Source: a virus
IMG/VR virus record: IMGVR_UViG_3300037502_002139
Location: 1-43,279 of that record
Strand: one strand, 5' to 3'
Length of the DNA: 43,279 bases
In this document: one piece after another, positions 32,034-39,655 of the stretch
Numbering within the stretch: the stretch's first letter is position 1
Layout: each line of letters opens with the position of its first letter
Notes under the pieces: model-generated
The model's database searches: none
The model's input: only the letters and a program-made list of their open reading frames with translations
What the model was told of the DNA's origin: nothing
Program-made: the position numbers and the translations under genes

Positions 32034-32035
32034 GG

Positions 32036-33529
32036 TTATTCACCTACATTCAAGGAGCTTATACCGAAGTTGTCCACATCTTCACCGTTTATAGAGCGTC
32101 CACCTAGCGAATCTTCACCAATCAGAGCCATCCACTCTTCTGCTTCTTTCTCTGTTAAGTCATTGGCACGCATTAAAGCAATCTTATGGGGCATCATCTT
32201 ACCTTGATACATAGCCGTATAGTAAGCCATGTTCTGATTACGGTCCTGAGCGATGGAATCATCAAAGTCCAACGTTACACCAAAGTCATCTGGACCATTA
32301 TACAAGCCGTACAGCTTCCCGACATCGATAATCGTTTTAATTAAGTCTTTAATGCCTTTTTCAACCAGCTGCTCATGAGCGTTCTTTGTCTGATACGTTT
32401 CAGAGTTCTGCGAAATAACTTCTGTTGCTGTTTTGATTCCAGTCCCGTCAAAGCGGAAGGTTCCAGGATTTAAGCCCGTCTGCATGGCCAGTATGTCCAG
32501 CGCTGCATTAATACCTGTAATGATCTGATCGATACGAATATCAACGGTCAAATCTTTAATTGGTTCGTTTTCATTCGCAATGGCTTCATACATCGTCTCG
32601 TCTGGATCGAATATGACCCGCATTTCTTCGTCACGCAGAATAGGGTACAGATATTCTTTCGTCACAGCGACTTTACGTTTGCCCATTCGGAATTCATGCC
32701 ACCAAAAGTCATACATAAAGTCCAGTAAATAAAGGGTGTCATATGAATTCTCAAACAAGCTGATTCCGAGTGGACTATGGAGATTCTTATTATTCGCTAT
32801 GTTCGGTCTGAAATAGACATATAATGGCCGTCTAAGATTAGGAATGACCGCCTCTTCTTCTAAATCGTCATATAATCGACTTAACGGCACCTGTTTGCCC
32901 AGTTTATTCGGGCTGTCTGACTCATATAGCTCGTTTCTGATCACATAGTCCTTGCCTTGCCATTCGTTGAACTCTAGTAAGGTATAATACTTCCCGTTCT
33001 TCGTTTCGGTATCGACGAATAACGCTTCATCAATCTTGCTGGAATCATTGGATAACGGGAAAAAGGCATCGGCTGGCGCATAGGACAACTTGATCTGCTC
33101 TTTATCCGGATCGAAGTAAACTTTGATAGCTGATCCGCTTAAAGCGAACATATACTCAAGATAACGAGGAAAGTTAAACACAAAATCGTTATCGTTTAGC
33201 ACCCCTTCGACAAATTCCTTTGCTGTATCATCGTCAATATTCATCTTGACCTTCTCGCTGAATATCAGCATGGCCATCTTTTCAGAAATCTTCTTACCCA
33301 TGCTCATAGTTTTCATTGTCCGGTCAATCGGTCGTTTTCTAAACGATGGATATTCTTTGTAGGCTTGCCAGTCTGGTTCTCCGGCATAGATTTTCTTATG
33401 TTTCTCAATTCGGTCATACGCCTGTTCATCAATTTCAATATGTTTATGTGAATCTAATTCTTTCAATGATTTAACGAGTCCCAATCTCATCGCCACCCCT
33501 TTCATATATTCTTTAATCTTCTGCCACAC
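32036..33529 (-). CDS. portal protein
   Basis: A 497-residue SPP1 Gp6/A118-type portal protein: KKIYAGEPDWQAYKEY near the start, a KMAMLIFSEK stretch, and the C-terminal crown with FRFDGTGIKTATEVISQNS and ALMRANDLTEKEAEEWM. It forms the dodecameric DNA gate of the head. The GTG start lies behind GGAGGTGATGGC, 12 bases after the terminase stop. Confidence 0.93.
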   Translation of the reverse strand: MWQKIKEYMKGVAMRLGLVKSLKELDSHKHIEIDEQAYDRIEKHKKIYAGEPDWQAYKEYPSFRKRPIDRTMKTMSMGKKISEKMAMLIFSEKVKMNIDDDTAKEFVEGVLNDNDFVFNFPRYLEYMFALSGSAIKVYFDPDKEQIKLSYAPADAFFPLSNDSSKIDEALFVDTETKNGKYYTLLEFNEWQGKDYVIRNELYESDSPNKLGKQVPLSRLYDDLEEEAVIPNLRRPLYVYFRPNIANNKNLHSPLGISLFENSYDTLYLLDFMYDFWWHEFRMGKRKVAVTKEYLYPILRDEEMRVIFDPDETMYEAIANENEPIKDLTVDIRIDQIITGINAALDILAMQTGLNPGTFRFDGTGIKTATEVISQNSETYQTKNAHEQLVEKGIKDLIKTIIDVGKLYGLYNGPDDFGVTLDFDDSIAQDRNQNMAYYTAMYQGKMMPHKIALMRANDLTEKEAEEWMALIGEDSLGGRSINGEDVDNFGISSLNVGE

Positions 33530-33541
33530 GCCATCACCTCC

Positions 33542-34864
33542 CTAATAGGCCCTGATGTATTTCTTATAAAAATAGTTAATGCTATATCTGAATTCATCCA
33601 TAGCGTGGTTATCCTTATCAACGGGTAATCCGTTATCACCACGCACGTACAAGCCAATCTCTTTTACGAAATGATAGTGATCATATTGGCCGTCCAATTC
33701 AAGGATGGAGAATAACCCTTCTTCAATACACGTTCTGGCTCGTTCAATACCCACTTCAATCTTTGCGCCCCGATTACTCGCCATTCCTTTTTTCGCCACC
33801 ATGTCACTGGCGTTATTATCAGCAGCGCTATTGTATACACCCACTGCATTTAATTCTTCTCGTAAGGATTTACATGCCGGATCGACAAAGGTCTGTGAGA
33901 ACGTAAAATTCCACCGGTTATGACACCAGTTCATGAACTCTTTAATCTCTCTGGCATAAACCGACATGGCTTTTGTTTCACCAGTCTCTTCTCCTGAGTG
34001 ATAATAGTGAGCTAATCGGTACAAATGATAGGTCACACCTTTACTGGATCGCTTACGAGTCACTAAGTTAAAGCTGCAAGACGTCGCATCACTTTGACCG
34101 CCATCAGCAGAGAAGTAAGTTTCTACCGGATCGCCTTCAATGATGTGATCCACGTTCTTATCCATATCAAACGCAGCATAAATAACTCCTTGAGGCATGA
34201 CTCGTTCACCTAAGAAGTCTCGTTTATATAGATATGGGTTCTTTTTCAGTGTTTCTTCAAGATCTGCAATACGTTCAGGCGTTAAAATCGGGTTATCTTT
34301 CATGGTCCAGTGCAGTCGCCGTGTCTTTTGCACCTCCAGCACTTCTTTAATGACCGGATGCATTGGACTAGGCGGGTTCATATCAGCGTAATGCCAGCGC
34401 CTTTGAGCAGCAACGGTTCGTCTGAATGCTTCCTGAATGAAATCCATGTTCAAGAGGTTTAATTCCCCAAAAGCTACACTTCCAAGAGACATACCAGTGA
34501 TCGCACCAACTGAATTAGCTTTCCCTCCACCTTTATAGTAGATCCGCTTATCGCCTTTTGGTGTATTTATCAGCAAGTGGTCTCCAAAGTCATCGTGTCT
34601 CATACGTGCCGCACCATCAAAGATATGCATCAATCCTGTGCCGTCACCATCAATGAATAACCGGTAGGCTTGCTCCTGGTTATAAGCAGAGAGCAGATGG
34701 TTTTCGTCTTCTGATTCAATGTAAAAGCGTGCTAGTTTAAAATGTCCAGCGGTTGTCTTTCCGGATCGGATCGTTCCCTCGTTCAAATCAAGCGTCGGTT
34801 TAAAGTCGCCAGTTATGAACTCTTTCTGTTTCTCTGAAAATATGATCTTATCTGCTTTAGCCAT
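33542..34864 (-). CDS. terL: terminase large subunit
   Basis: A 440-residue packaging motor. Walker A: NEGTIRSGKTTAG (about residues 30-40); Walker B-like SLGSVAFGELNLL. The C-terminal nuclease domain begins at YFSADGGQSDATSC (first Asp ligand), with later acidic residues in TFVDPACKSLREEL and DNHAMDEFRYS. The ATG at 34864 lies six bases behind GGGTG and overlaps terS by eight bases. It cleaves concatemers and pumps DNA into the prohead. Confidence 0.95.
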   Translation of the reverse strand: MAKADKIIFSEKQKEFITGDFKPTLDLNEGTIRSGKTTAGHFKLARFYIESEDENHLLSAYNQEQAYRLFIDGDGTGLMHIFDGAARMRHDDFGDHLLINTPKGDKRIYYKGGGKANSVGAITGMSLGSVAFGELNLLNMDFIQEAFRRTVAAQRRWHYADMNPPSPMHPVIKEVLEVQKTRRLHWTMKDNPILTPERIADLEETLKKNPYLYKRDFLGERVMPQGVIYAAFDMDKNVDHIIEGDPVETYFSADGGQSDATSCSFNLVTRKRSSKGVTYHLYRLAHYYHSGEETGETKAMSVYAREIKEFMNWCHNRWNFTFSQTFVDPACKSLREELNAVGVYNSAADNNASDMVAKKGMASNRGAKIEVGIERARTCIEEGLFSILELDGQYDHYHFVKEIGLYVRGDNGLPVDKDNHAMDEFRYSINYFYKKYIRAY

Positions 34865-35600
34865 TCTCATCACCCACAGTATTTAATAGCAGCTGCATAA
34901 GTGACGTGTCCGGTTCTTTCCCTTTGATTTCTTTCAGCTTCTCATCGAGTAAGTTGCCTTGCTTCGTCATGAGAACGAGTTTCTGACGTCTCTCGTCCGC
35001 TTCATCGGTAATAGCGACGAATTGTTTAATAAGATTGGATAACGTGCCTAGTGCCCTTGATTGAGCGTTTAGGAAGCGCTCTTGTTTGTCCCAGGCGAAT
35101 TGTATTTCGTATTCTGTTTCGTCTCCATACATGCCTGGTTTATCTTTTCTGAGCTCCTTGCTCATGTCCGCTTGGTCATAGACATACATAATCTTTTGCG
35201 CCCGGATGATAGCTGTATACTGGAACATGATAGAGTCCCATAACATATCAGCCTCATTCCGATCAGTCAGCGTGTCCATGATCTCTTTTGTTTCATCTGG
35301 CAGCCATTTGGCAAATAAACCATGCGTCACTGCGTTTTTATTTCCAGAAGGAGCAGAGGCTTTCTTATTCCCTTTGTTTCCTTCAGCATTCTTATTGCCT
35401 TTCATTGAATCGTAACGCTCCTTTTCAATCGGAGCGCTCCGTTTCGTTTCTCCATCCCAATTATCTTGTGATTTCCACTTGCGGACAGATGAAGGAGAAG
35501 CACCTATTTCTTCGGCTATGTCCTTTAAAAGCTTATTCTTATTAGAATCTATCCATAACTTGTACGCTTGATCCCGTTTCGGGTTTCGTTTTCTAGGCAC
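34857..35600 (-). CDS. terS: terminase small subunit (YqaS-like)
   Basis: A 247-residue DNA-recognition subunit. The N-terminal HTH (KRNPKRDQAYKLW, then LKDIAEEIGASPSSVRKWK) is typical of the YqaS family; the middle GNKNAEGNKGNKKASAPSG linker and GNKNAVTHGLF are also family features. GTG at 35600 behind GAGGTGGTGGAGAT is chosen over a longer start, since family members begin MPRKRN-like. It reads the packaging site and feeds the large subunit. Confidence 0.88.
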   Translation of the reverse strand: MPRKRNPKRDQAYKLWIDSNKNKLLKDIAEEIGASPSSVRKWKSQDNWDGETKRSAPIEKERYDSMKGNKNAEGNKGNKKASAPSGNKNAVTHGLFAKWLPDETKEIMDTLTDRNEADMLWDSIMFQYTAIIRAQKIMYVYDQADMSKELRKDKPGMYGDETEYEIQFAWDKQERFLNAQSRALGTLSNLIKQFVAITDEADERRQKLVLMTKQGNLLDEKLKEIKGKEPDTSLMQLLLNTVGDENG

Positions 35601-35636
35601 ATCTCCACCACCTCGCAATCTGTGTTTTGTTTTGTA

Positions 35637-35642
35637 ATCATA
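35637..35642 (-). promoter_or_regulatory. candidate late promoter -10 (TATGAT)
   Basis: On the minus strand TATGAT lies 37 bases before the terS GTG. There is no matching -35; in its place ends the dyad of 35648-35705. This is the pattern of an activator-dependent late promoter, and the ArpU-type activator is encoded just upstream. Confidence 0.5.
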
Positions 35643-35647
35643 GTCTC

Positions 35648-35705
35648 TAAACTGCACACACCTACCAACTGAGTCCAGTTATTCGACCATGGCATGTGCA
35701 GTTTA
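35648..35705. promoter_or_regulatory. 58-bp nested dyad upstream of terS, candidate ArpU site
   Basis: A perfect 10-bp inverted repeat (TAAACTGCAC / GTGCAGTTTA) frames a second, inner one (AACT-N6-AGTT, 35667-35680) with nearly the same centre. It lies between terminator and -10, directly where the late activator should bind. A packaging-site role is the alternative. Confidence 0.55.
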
Positions 35706-35715
35706 CAAATTATGT

Positions 35716-35745
35716 AAAAAAGCACCCACCGTATAGGTAGATGCT
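35716..35745 (-). terminator. terminator between late regulator and late operon
   Basis: AGCATCTACC / GGTGGGTGCT (ten pairs, two G-U) with a five-base loop, followed by TTTTT on the minus strand. It ends the early transcript after the late regulator, so the late operon needs its own promoter or anti-termination. Confidence 0.9.
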
Positions 35746-35971
35746 TTATATTAAGACTGCGACTTGGCAGTCAACATTTTGATTTGTTTTCTGACTGTTC
35801 AAGAGCCAGTCCGATAATCACCCCGGTTATAGCTCAGTGCAGAAAGAGAGAATGTACGGGTTCAGGAGGCAATCTGATCATGAGTTCTTCGTGTTCTACA
35901 CTTTACCATAGTATCAGTTTACTCTTTTAGTCACACATCACTCTATCATCAGTCATTCAAGTCTCACTCAT

Positions 35972-36388
35972 TTATTTTTTATCAATCAACAACCGCCCAT
36001 TGTCATACGCTTCAGCAAATTCGACCTGCGCTTTTCCTAATTCTCTATAATACGTCGCTTCACTCATTCCCAGGTCCATGTATATCATAATGTCGCTCCA
36101 TTGACGCCTATCTATGTACCGGTCATGTAACAACTGGCGTTGATAAGCATTCAACTTGTTCATGGCTCTGCCGATCTTCCATAATTCCTGTTCAGCAGTC
36201 ACTTTCCTAGATACAGCGTTCCCTACCTGGTCACTAGGACTCCCTCCCGATCCTTTGAGTTCCAATGAGAAGGTAGCGGTTATTTTGGGAGTGTACTCTT
36301 CATCCGCTAGCCTTGCCATTGAACGGTAATGCGACAATAAGCGATGGACATTCTTCTTCGTCTTCTCTTTGTCTATTTCCGGAAACAT
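35972..36388 (-). CDS. ArpU-family late gene regulator
   Basis: A 138-residue protein of the ArpU/RinA-like phage activator family. Typical are the N-terminal FPEIDKEKTKKNVHRLLSHYR, a middle VTAEQELWKIGRAMNKL, and a sigma-region-4-like HTH (AYQRQLLHDRYIDRRQW ... GMSEATYYRELGKAQ). It should switch on the late promoter ahead of terS. ATG at 36388 behind AAGGAGTGACGTG. The ribosome site can be hidden by a hairpin with 36432-36440. Confidence 0.85.
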   Translation of the reverse strand: MFPEIDKEKTKKNVHRLLSHYRSMARLADEEYTPKITATFSLELKGSGGSPSDQVGNAVSRKVTAEQELWKIGRAMNKLNAYQRQLLHDRYIDRRQWSDIMIYMDLGMSEATYYRELGKAQVEFAEAYDNGRLLIDKK

Positions 36389-36389
36389 C

Positions 36390-36443
36390 ACGTCACTCCT
36401 TATGGTATAATAGTCTTGCCAGGACACGTTCGAGTGACGTGTC
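36390..36443 (-). promoter_or_regulatory. two mutually exclusive hairpins in the leader of the late regulator
   Basis: In the minus-strand RNA, GACACGU (36443-36437) can pair with ACGUGUC (36429-36423). Alternatively ACGUCACUC (36440-36432) can pair, nine bases perfectly, with GAGUGACGU (36398-36390), covering part of the AAGGAG ribosome site. The two share four bases, so only one can form. This is the layout of a translational switch; no trigger is known. Confidence 0.5.
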
Positions 36444-36448
36444 TTTTT
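36403..36448 (+). ncRNA. candidate short plus-strand RNA opposite the late regulator
   Basis: TGGTATAAT (36403-36411), a perfect extended -10 on the plus strand, is followed by the perfect stem GACACGT / ACGTGTC (36423-36443) with a seven-base loop and T5. The predicted RNA is ~30 nt. It mirrors 6905-6961 in every element. A good -35 is lacking. Confidence 0.4.
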
Positions 36449-36454
36449 GTCGTC

Positions 36455-36613
36455 TTAAAATATCATGCTGTACACTGATAAGACCCCTAACCACACCACG
36501 CCTACCGCTAACGCTAATAAGCCGAATACGAAACCGTATATGAGTACCGTTGCTAGCCCTCTTACTATCAGTCTAGTTAATTTGAATAAAGTCGTTTCTC
36601 TTCCCCCATTAAT
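36455..36613 (-). CDS. possible small membrane protein, start uncertain
   Basis: An open frame of ~50 codons ends at 36455 and encodes a clearly hydrophobic segment (LATVLIYGFVFGLLALAVG, then VVWLGVLSVYSMIF), too good a membrane helix pair to be chance in such a gap. But no ATG, GTG or TTG lies upstream in frame; the frame opens after a TAA, with ATT at 36611-36613 or a CTG later. It may use a rare start or be a remnant. It overlaps the gene at 36577-36789. Confidence 0.35.
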   Translation of the reverse strand: MNGGRETTLFKLTRLIVRGLATVLIYGFVFGLLALAVGVVWLGVLSVYSMIF

Positions 36614-36789
36614 TTAGTCACTGCCTCAGCAAAACTTTCTAAAATACAACCAGTCGCTTTAAGCACACCGTCGTAGTACTCTCTGCTTATTGAACCTTTA
36701 TAAATAAGCTGATTGCGAATGACTTCAGTCTCAGACAACGAATTATCTAATATAATTAGCTCGTCGCCTTTCATGTATAAATGAACCAC
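36577..36789 (-). CDS. hypothetical early protein (70 aa)
   Basis: A 70-residue protein with a helical C-terminus (ATGCILESFAEAVTKLMGEEKR). The GTG at 36789 lies eight bases behind AAGGAGGG. It lies between SSB and the late regulator, in the same operon. No family recognised. Confidence 0.65.
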   Translation of the reverse strand: MVHLYMKGDELIILDNSLSETEVIRNQLIYKGSISREYYDGVLKATGCILESFAEAVTKLMGEEKRLYSN

Positions 36790-36802
36790 GCTTTATCCCT
36801 CC

Positions 36803-37282
36803 TTAGAAGGGAAGATCTTCATCTGAGATGTCTATACTGTCATTATTCTTCTCAAAAGGATCCTCATCCTGTTTCTGATACCCGTTATTTTGCCCTTGTG
36901 AGCTGTTTTGGTTGCTCTGTGAATAATTACCTTCCGAACTGGCTGAACGGCTCTCATTCGTCTTTTTTGAGTCTAAATACTGTATGTTTTCTGCAACGAC
37001 TTCAGTGATGTAGATTTTTCTGCCTTCGTTATTCGTATAGTTCCTGGTCTGTATCCGCCCAGCTACTGCAATTAGAGAGCCTTTACGCGTAAAGTTAGCT
37101 AGGTTCTCGGCCGGCTTCTTCCATACGACACATGAAACGAAATCTGTTTCTTTTTCACCTTGAGCATTCGTGAATGGACGCTCTACCGCTACTGTGAAGC
37201 TTGCAACTGCCGTAGAGTTACCGGTATATCTGAGCTCAGGATCTCTCACAAGGCGCCCAATAATTGTTATATTGTTGATCAT
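36803..37282 (-). CDS. ssb: single-stranded DNA-binding protein
   Basis: A 159-residue SSB. The OB fold (residues 1-105) is typical: INNITIIGRLVRDPELRYT, TVAVERPF, DFVSCVVWKKPAENLANF, GRIQTRNYTNNEGRKIYITEVVAE. The flexible Gln/Asn/Ser linker ends in the acidic DISDEDLPF tip that recruits replication and repair partners such as RecO and primosome proteins. ATG behind GGGAG. It protects ssDNA for replication and for RecT-type annealing. Confidence 0.96.
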   Translation of the reverse strand: MINNITIIGRLVRDPELRYTGNSTAVASFTVAVERPFTNAQGEKETDFVSCVVWKKPAENLANFTRKGSLIAVAGRIQTRNYTNNEGRKIYITEVVAENIQYLDSKKTNESRSASSEGNYSQSNQNSSQGQNNGYQKQDEDPFEKNNDSIDISDEDLPF

Positions 37283-37582
37283 TTACCACATCTCCCTCTC
37301 ATCTGCATCTTTAAATATCTCTCGTGATTCAGCTATCATCCTAGCTATTCGTTCTGGTGACTTGTGGAATTCTTGCACGATTGACGCATCTGTCTGCTGC
37401 ACACGTTCCCCAATCGTCTTTAAATCCGGATCCTTATTCTGGTATCGGCGTTTTCTCATCTCCGTTTCGACTTCAAGCTGCATATTATTTGCTACAGCCG
37501 CCACTTGCTCTAGTTGGCTGTCTGTCATTTTATCGGCTTCTAGCTCTCCGAATTCATAGATGATGTGGTTTGTGTCGTTCAT
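37283..37582 (-). CDS. hypothetical early protein (99 aa)
   Basis: A 99-residue helical, acidic protein (SQLEQVAAVANNMQLEVETEMRKRR). It starts at an ATG behind AGAGGAGGTTGAGTC, overlaps the DUF1642 gene by four bases and abuts ssb. No family recognised. Confidence 0.7.
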   Translation of the reverse strand: MNDTNHIIYEFGELEADKMTDSQLEQVAAVANNMQLEVETEMRKRRYQNKDPDLKTIGERVQQTDASIVQEFHKSPERIARMIAESREIFKDADEREMW

Positions 37583-38067
37583 GACTCAACCTCCTCTGCG
37601 AATGGCCAGAAACGTTCGTCGTAGTCTTTGATTTCTTGTTCGGTTAAGTACCCTTTATTCTTGTATACTACTTTGCTGTAAGCGTTAATGACTTCTCCCT
37701 CAGAGTTTTTGGTTAAAAGGAAACAGTCGTTTTTGTCTTTAACTTCATACTTCTTCTCTTCCACCTCGTAGCCGTCAAGCCATGCACGTGCGAATAATTC
37801 AGGATTGTCATATATCCAATTCTCAGTAACATTCCCTCCCGTGTTCTTGACGTTTGAAAAAATTAGCCAAAAAGCTTTTGACAAACTACACTCATCTTCT
37901 TTTGCGTTCTCTATCCACTCACCCACAAACTCCGGCACAACCACTTTCTCCGGTTCGTCCAGTTGGTCGATAATTTCAAAAACATCCTCTAACCTTACAT
38001 GGTACGCTCCTTCGTTTTCTTCCCATGCCGCCGCAATTAATGTATCTTTCAACTTTCGTTTATTCAT
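37579..38067 (-). CDS. DUF1642-like phage protein (copy 2)
   Basis: A 162-residue relative of the protein at 454-969. The N-terminal ~45 residues are identical; the rest differs but keeps FARAWLDGYEVEEKKY and the EQEIKDYDERFWPFAEE end. The right copy is followed by ssb and the late regulator, the left one by small unknown genes. Function unknown. Confidence 0.75.
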   Translation of the reverse strand: MNKRKLKDTLIAAAWEENEGAYHVRLEDVFEIIDQLDEPEKVVVPEFVGEWIENAKEDECSLSKAFWLIFSNVKNTGGNVTENWIYDNPELFARAWLDGYEVEEKKYEVKDKNDCFLLTKNSEGEVINAYSKVVYKNKGYLTEQEIKDYDERFWPFAEEVES

Positions 38068-38581
38068 CTCATTTACACCTCTTTCCCGTTTATTTCCACG
38101 ATGTCAGATATTTTTATGGTTGTTGGGTGATGACTTAAATTTCCTTCTAAAATAACTTTGATTGTCGTCTCTGATTCATATATATTATCTAAACCATTAG
38201 CAGGTCTAGCTTTAATCAAAGACCCTCCGTAGTTAACAAGTAGTTTATCTTCTAACTCTCGTTTATCCATTCCGTTCACTCCTTAATCTAAAAACCGATG
38301 CTTTGCTTCTAATGTGGTACAGGCCAGCTGTATGATTATTATGGACGATACGCTTAATCTTAATTCCGGTATGACTAGCGATAATAGGTTTAAGCCGATA
38401 ATTAACACACTGGTATAAGCTACAAGGTCTAACATTTTCAGCCTGTTCTCAATTGCCTTTTTAAATGAGCTTGTTAGCCCTTTAAGTTCTTCTTTGTCCA
38501 ATTTAGCCATATAGCGATTAGACACTAATATGCACGTCTGAATGACAATACTTGGGATAATACTAGATAGCTGGTTAATAA
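37934..38581. repeat. 648-bp perfect direct repeat, right copy
   Basis: Identical to 836-1483, same orientation. Upstream of the copy (higher coordinates) the genes differ: HNH here, a two-HTH protein at the left. On a circular molecule the two copies would be ~6.18 kb apart across the window ends, and recombination would delete the whole right-hand helicase module. Confidence 0.95.
38073..38270 (-). CDS. hypothetical early protein (65 aa), copy 2
   Basis: Identical in sequence to the protein at 975-1172, including its ribosome site. It lies wholly in the repeat. Function unknown; its retention in both copies suggests that the repeat is recent. Confidence 0.65.
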   Translation of the reverse strand: MDKRELEDKLLVNYGGSLIKARPANGLDNIYESETTIKVILEGNLSHHPTTIKISDIVEINGKEV

Positions 38582-38588
38582 CACTCAC
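38283..38588 (-). CDS. small membrane protein (101 aa), copy 2
   Basis: Same protein as 1185-1490 except for Val instead of Ile at residue 3, at the repeat edge. The GTG start lies next to the stop of the HNH gene (GGAGTGAGTG), so the promoter-proximal junction has been rebuilt in a new context. Confidence 0.7.
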   Translation of the reverse strand: MSVINQLSSIIPSIVIQTCILVSNRYMAKLDKEELKGLTSSFKKAIENRLKMLDLVAYTSVLIIGLNLLSLVIPELRLSVSSIIIIQLACTTLEAKHRFLD

Positions 38589-39199
38589 TCCAATTCTCTA
38601 AGTTTAATATTTGCCGTGACTTCCAGATCAGTCATGCGGTAAATCGCTTCGTTCAACTCCGGGTAGTCCGTTGTCTGCTTACGTTTCCCAGCTGTCGTTA
38701 CTGCATTCTGATTGACCATATATAAATTATCCAATCGGCAATTCTGACGGTTGCCGTCCTTGAACAAAACGACATGCCGTTCCGGTATCTCTCCGTACGC
38801 TTGCTCCCACACATACCGATGCTTCTTCACCCACACATTAGGGTCAGCTATTTTAATTTCCGTCCATCCTTCAAGCACTCGCTCACTCCCCACCGGTGAA
38901 CGAGATTCAGTGTGCCCTTTCTTGTACCACCCCTTCTCACTGCCGGGAGTGCGCAGACCTTTCATGCCTTTATTCCACGGCTCGAACCCTTTTGTAAACT
39001 GGGTGGAGGTGCTTAATTTCCCTCTCATCCCAGTCTTGATGCCTGCCCGTGTCATCCGACTAGCTATAGACCGAACCGTTCGGTTTGTGCCGAAATGTTT
39101 ATTGAAAGTATCTGCGACTTCCTCAATCGGCTTTCCTGGTGCAATCTGCCGGAGATACTCGATTTCCTCGTCTGTGTAATGCCTGTACCTTTGCGCCAT
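38585..39199 (-). CDS. HNH endonuclease with HTH N-terminus
   Basis: A 204-residue endonuclease. The N-terminus is a Myb/HTH-like DNA-binding segment (HYTDEEIEYLRQIAPGKPIEEVADTFNKH); the C-terminal half carries an HNH core (KHRYVWEQAYGEIPERHVVLFKDGN, then CRLDNLYMVNQN). The family is common as mobile endonuclease genes in phage early regions. ATG behind GGAGGGGTAACAC. It borders the 648-bp repeat and may have taken part in spreading it. Confidence 0.85.
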   Translation of the reverse strand: MAQRYRHYTDEEIEYLRQIAPGKPIEEVADTFNKHFGTNRTVRSIASRMTRAGIKTGMRGKLSTSTQFTKGFEPWNKGMKGLRTPGSEKGWYKKGHTESRSPVGSERVLEGWTEIKIADPNVWVKKHRYVWEQAYGEIPERHVVLFKDGNRQNCRLDNLYMVNQNAVTTAGKRKQTTDYPELNEAIYRMTDLEVTANIKLRELE

Positions 39200-39202
39200 G
39201 TG

Positions 39203-39655
39203 TTACCCCTCCAGCATTTTCGGTGTCTCTCTGCCAGGCTCCATACGATCATTTTTGTAGCGCTCAGCGTCCAGAACTACTTTACTGGTGTTGATGATTT
39301 GTGTGGATACTTGAGCCATCGCTTTCGACCGTTCAATTTCTTCTTTCAATTCTTCTTTGCTTATTTTATCGTTGTTCAACCGCTTTAATTGATCAAACAT
39401 AATGTCGTTTAAACTGCCTAGATTATTAGTCATGGGTTCCTGCTCCTTCTCTCGTTTTTTTATTTGCTTTTTTACAATTAGTTCAGTCACCGGCTCAGCC
39501 AACAAGTCTTTCCTTAATGCCACAAGCCGCTCATCGTCCATGCTTACATTTCTCAAATACGTTTTTGTATCAGACTTGCGCTGGAGAGTCCATTCTGGTT
39601 CTTCTTCCAACTCCGTCAACCGCTCGTAAAAGTTAGGAATATCTGGAATGCGCAC
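39203..39655 (-). CDS. hypothetical early protein (150 aa) with strong internal start
   Basis: A 150-residue charged, helical protein. The second half, from MTNNLGSLNDIMFDQLKRL, matches a small phage protein family that usually stands alone (~75 aa). An in-frame ATG at 39433 lies eight bases behind AGAAGGAG, the best ribosome site in the gene. So either two nested products are made, or an N-terminal extension has been fused to the family. Confidence 0.65.
   Translation of the reverse strand: MRIPDIPNFYERLTELEEEPEWTLQRKSDTKTYLRNVSMDDERLVALRKDLLAEPVTELIVKKQIKKREKEQEPMTNNLGSLNDIMFDQLKRLNNDKISKEELKEEIERSKAMAQVSTQIINTSKVVLDAERYKNDRMEPGRETPKMLEG

Larger units (their letters stand above)
35601..35971. 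other. gene-free late control region before terS
   Basis: About 370 bases without a convincing gene. Reading in the transcribed (minus) direction it holds inverted repeats of the GACTG/CAGTC type near 35756-35810, the terminator at 35716-35745, the dyad at 35648-35705 and a TATGAT -10. The packaging site may also lie here. Confidence 0.6.

Noticed and set aside
35756-35860. Possible tRNA or type I toxin RNA in the gap before terS
   Set aside because: Inverted GACTG/CAGTC words are present but no cloverleaf, anticodon arm or toxin-like hydrophobic peptide could be made out.
35879-35929. Sixteen-codon plus-strand frame behind AGGAGG in the gap before terS
   Set aside because: Good ribosome site but a Ser/Leu-only peptide without known type, against the transcription direction; too short to support.
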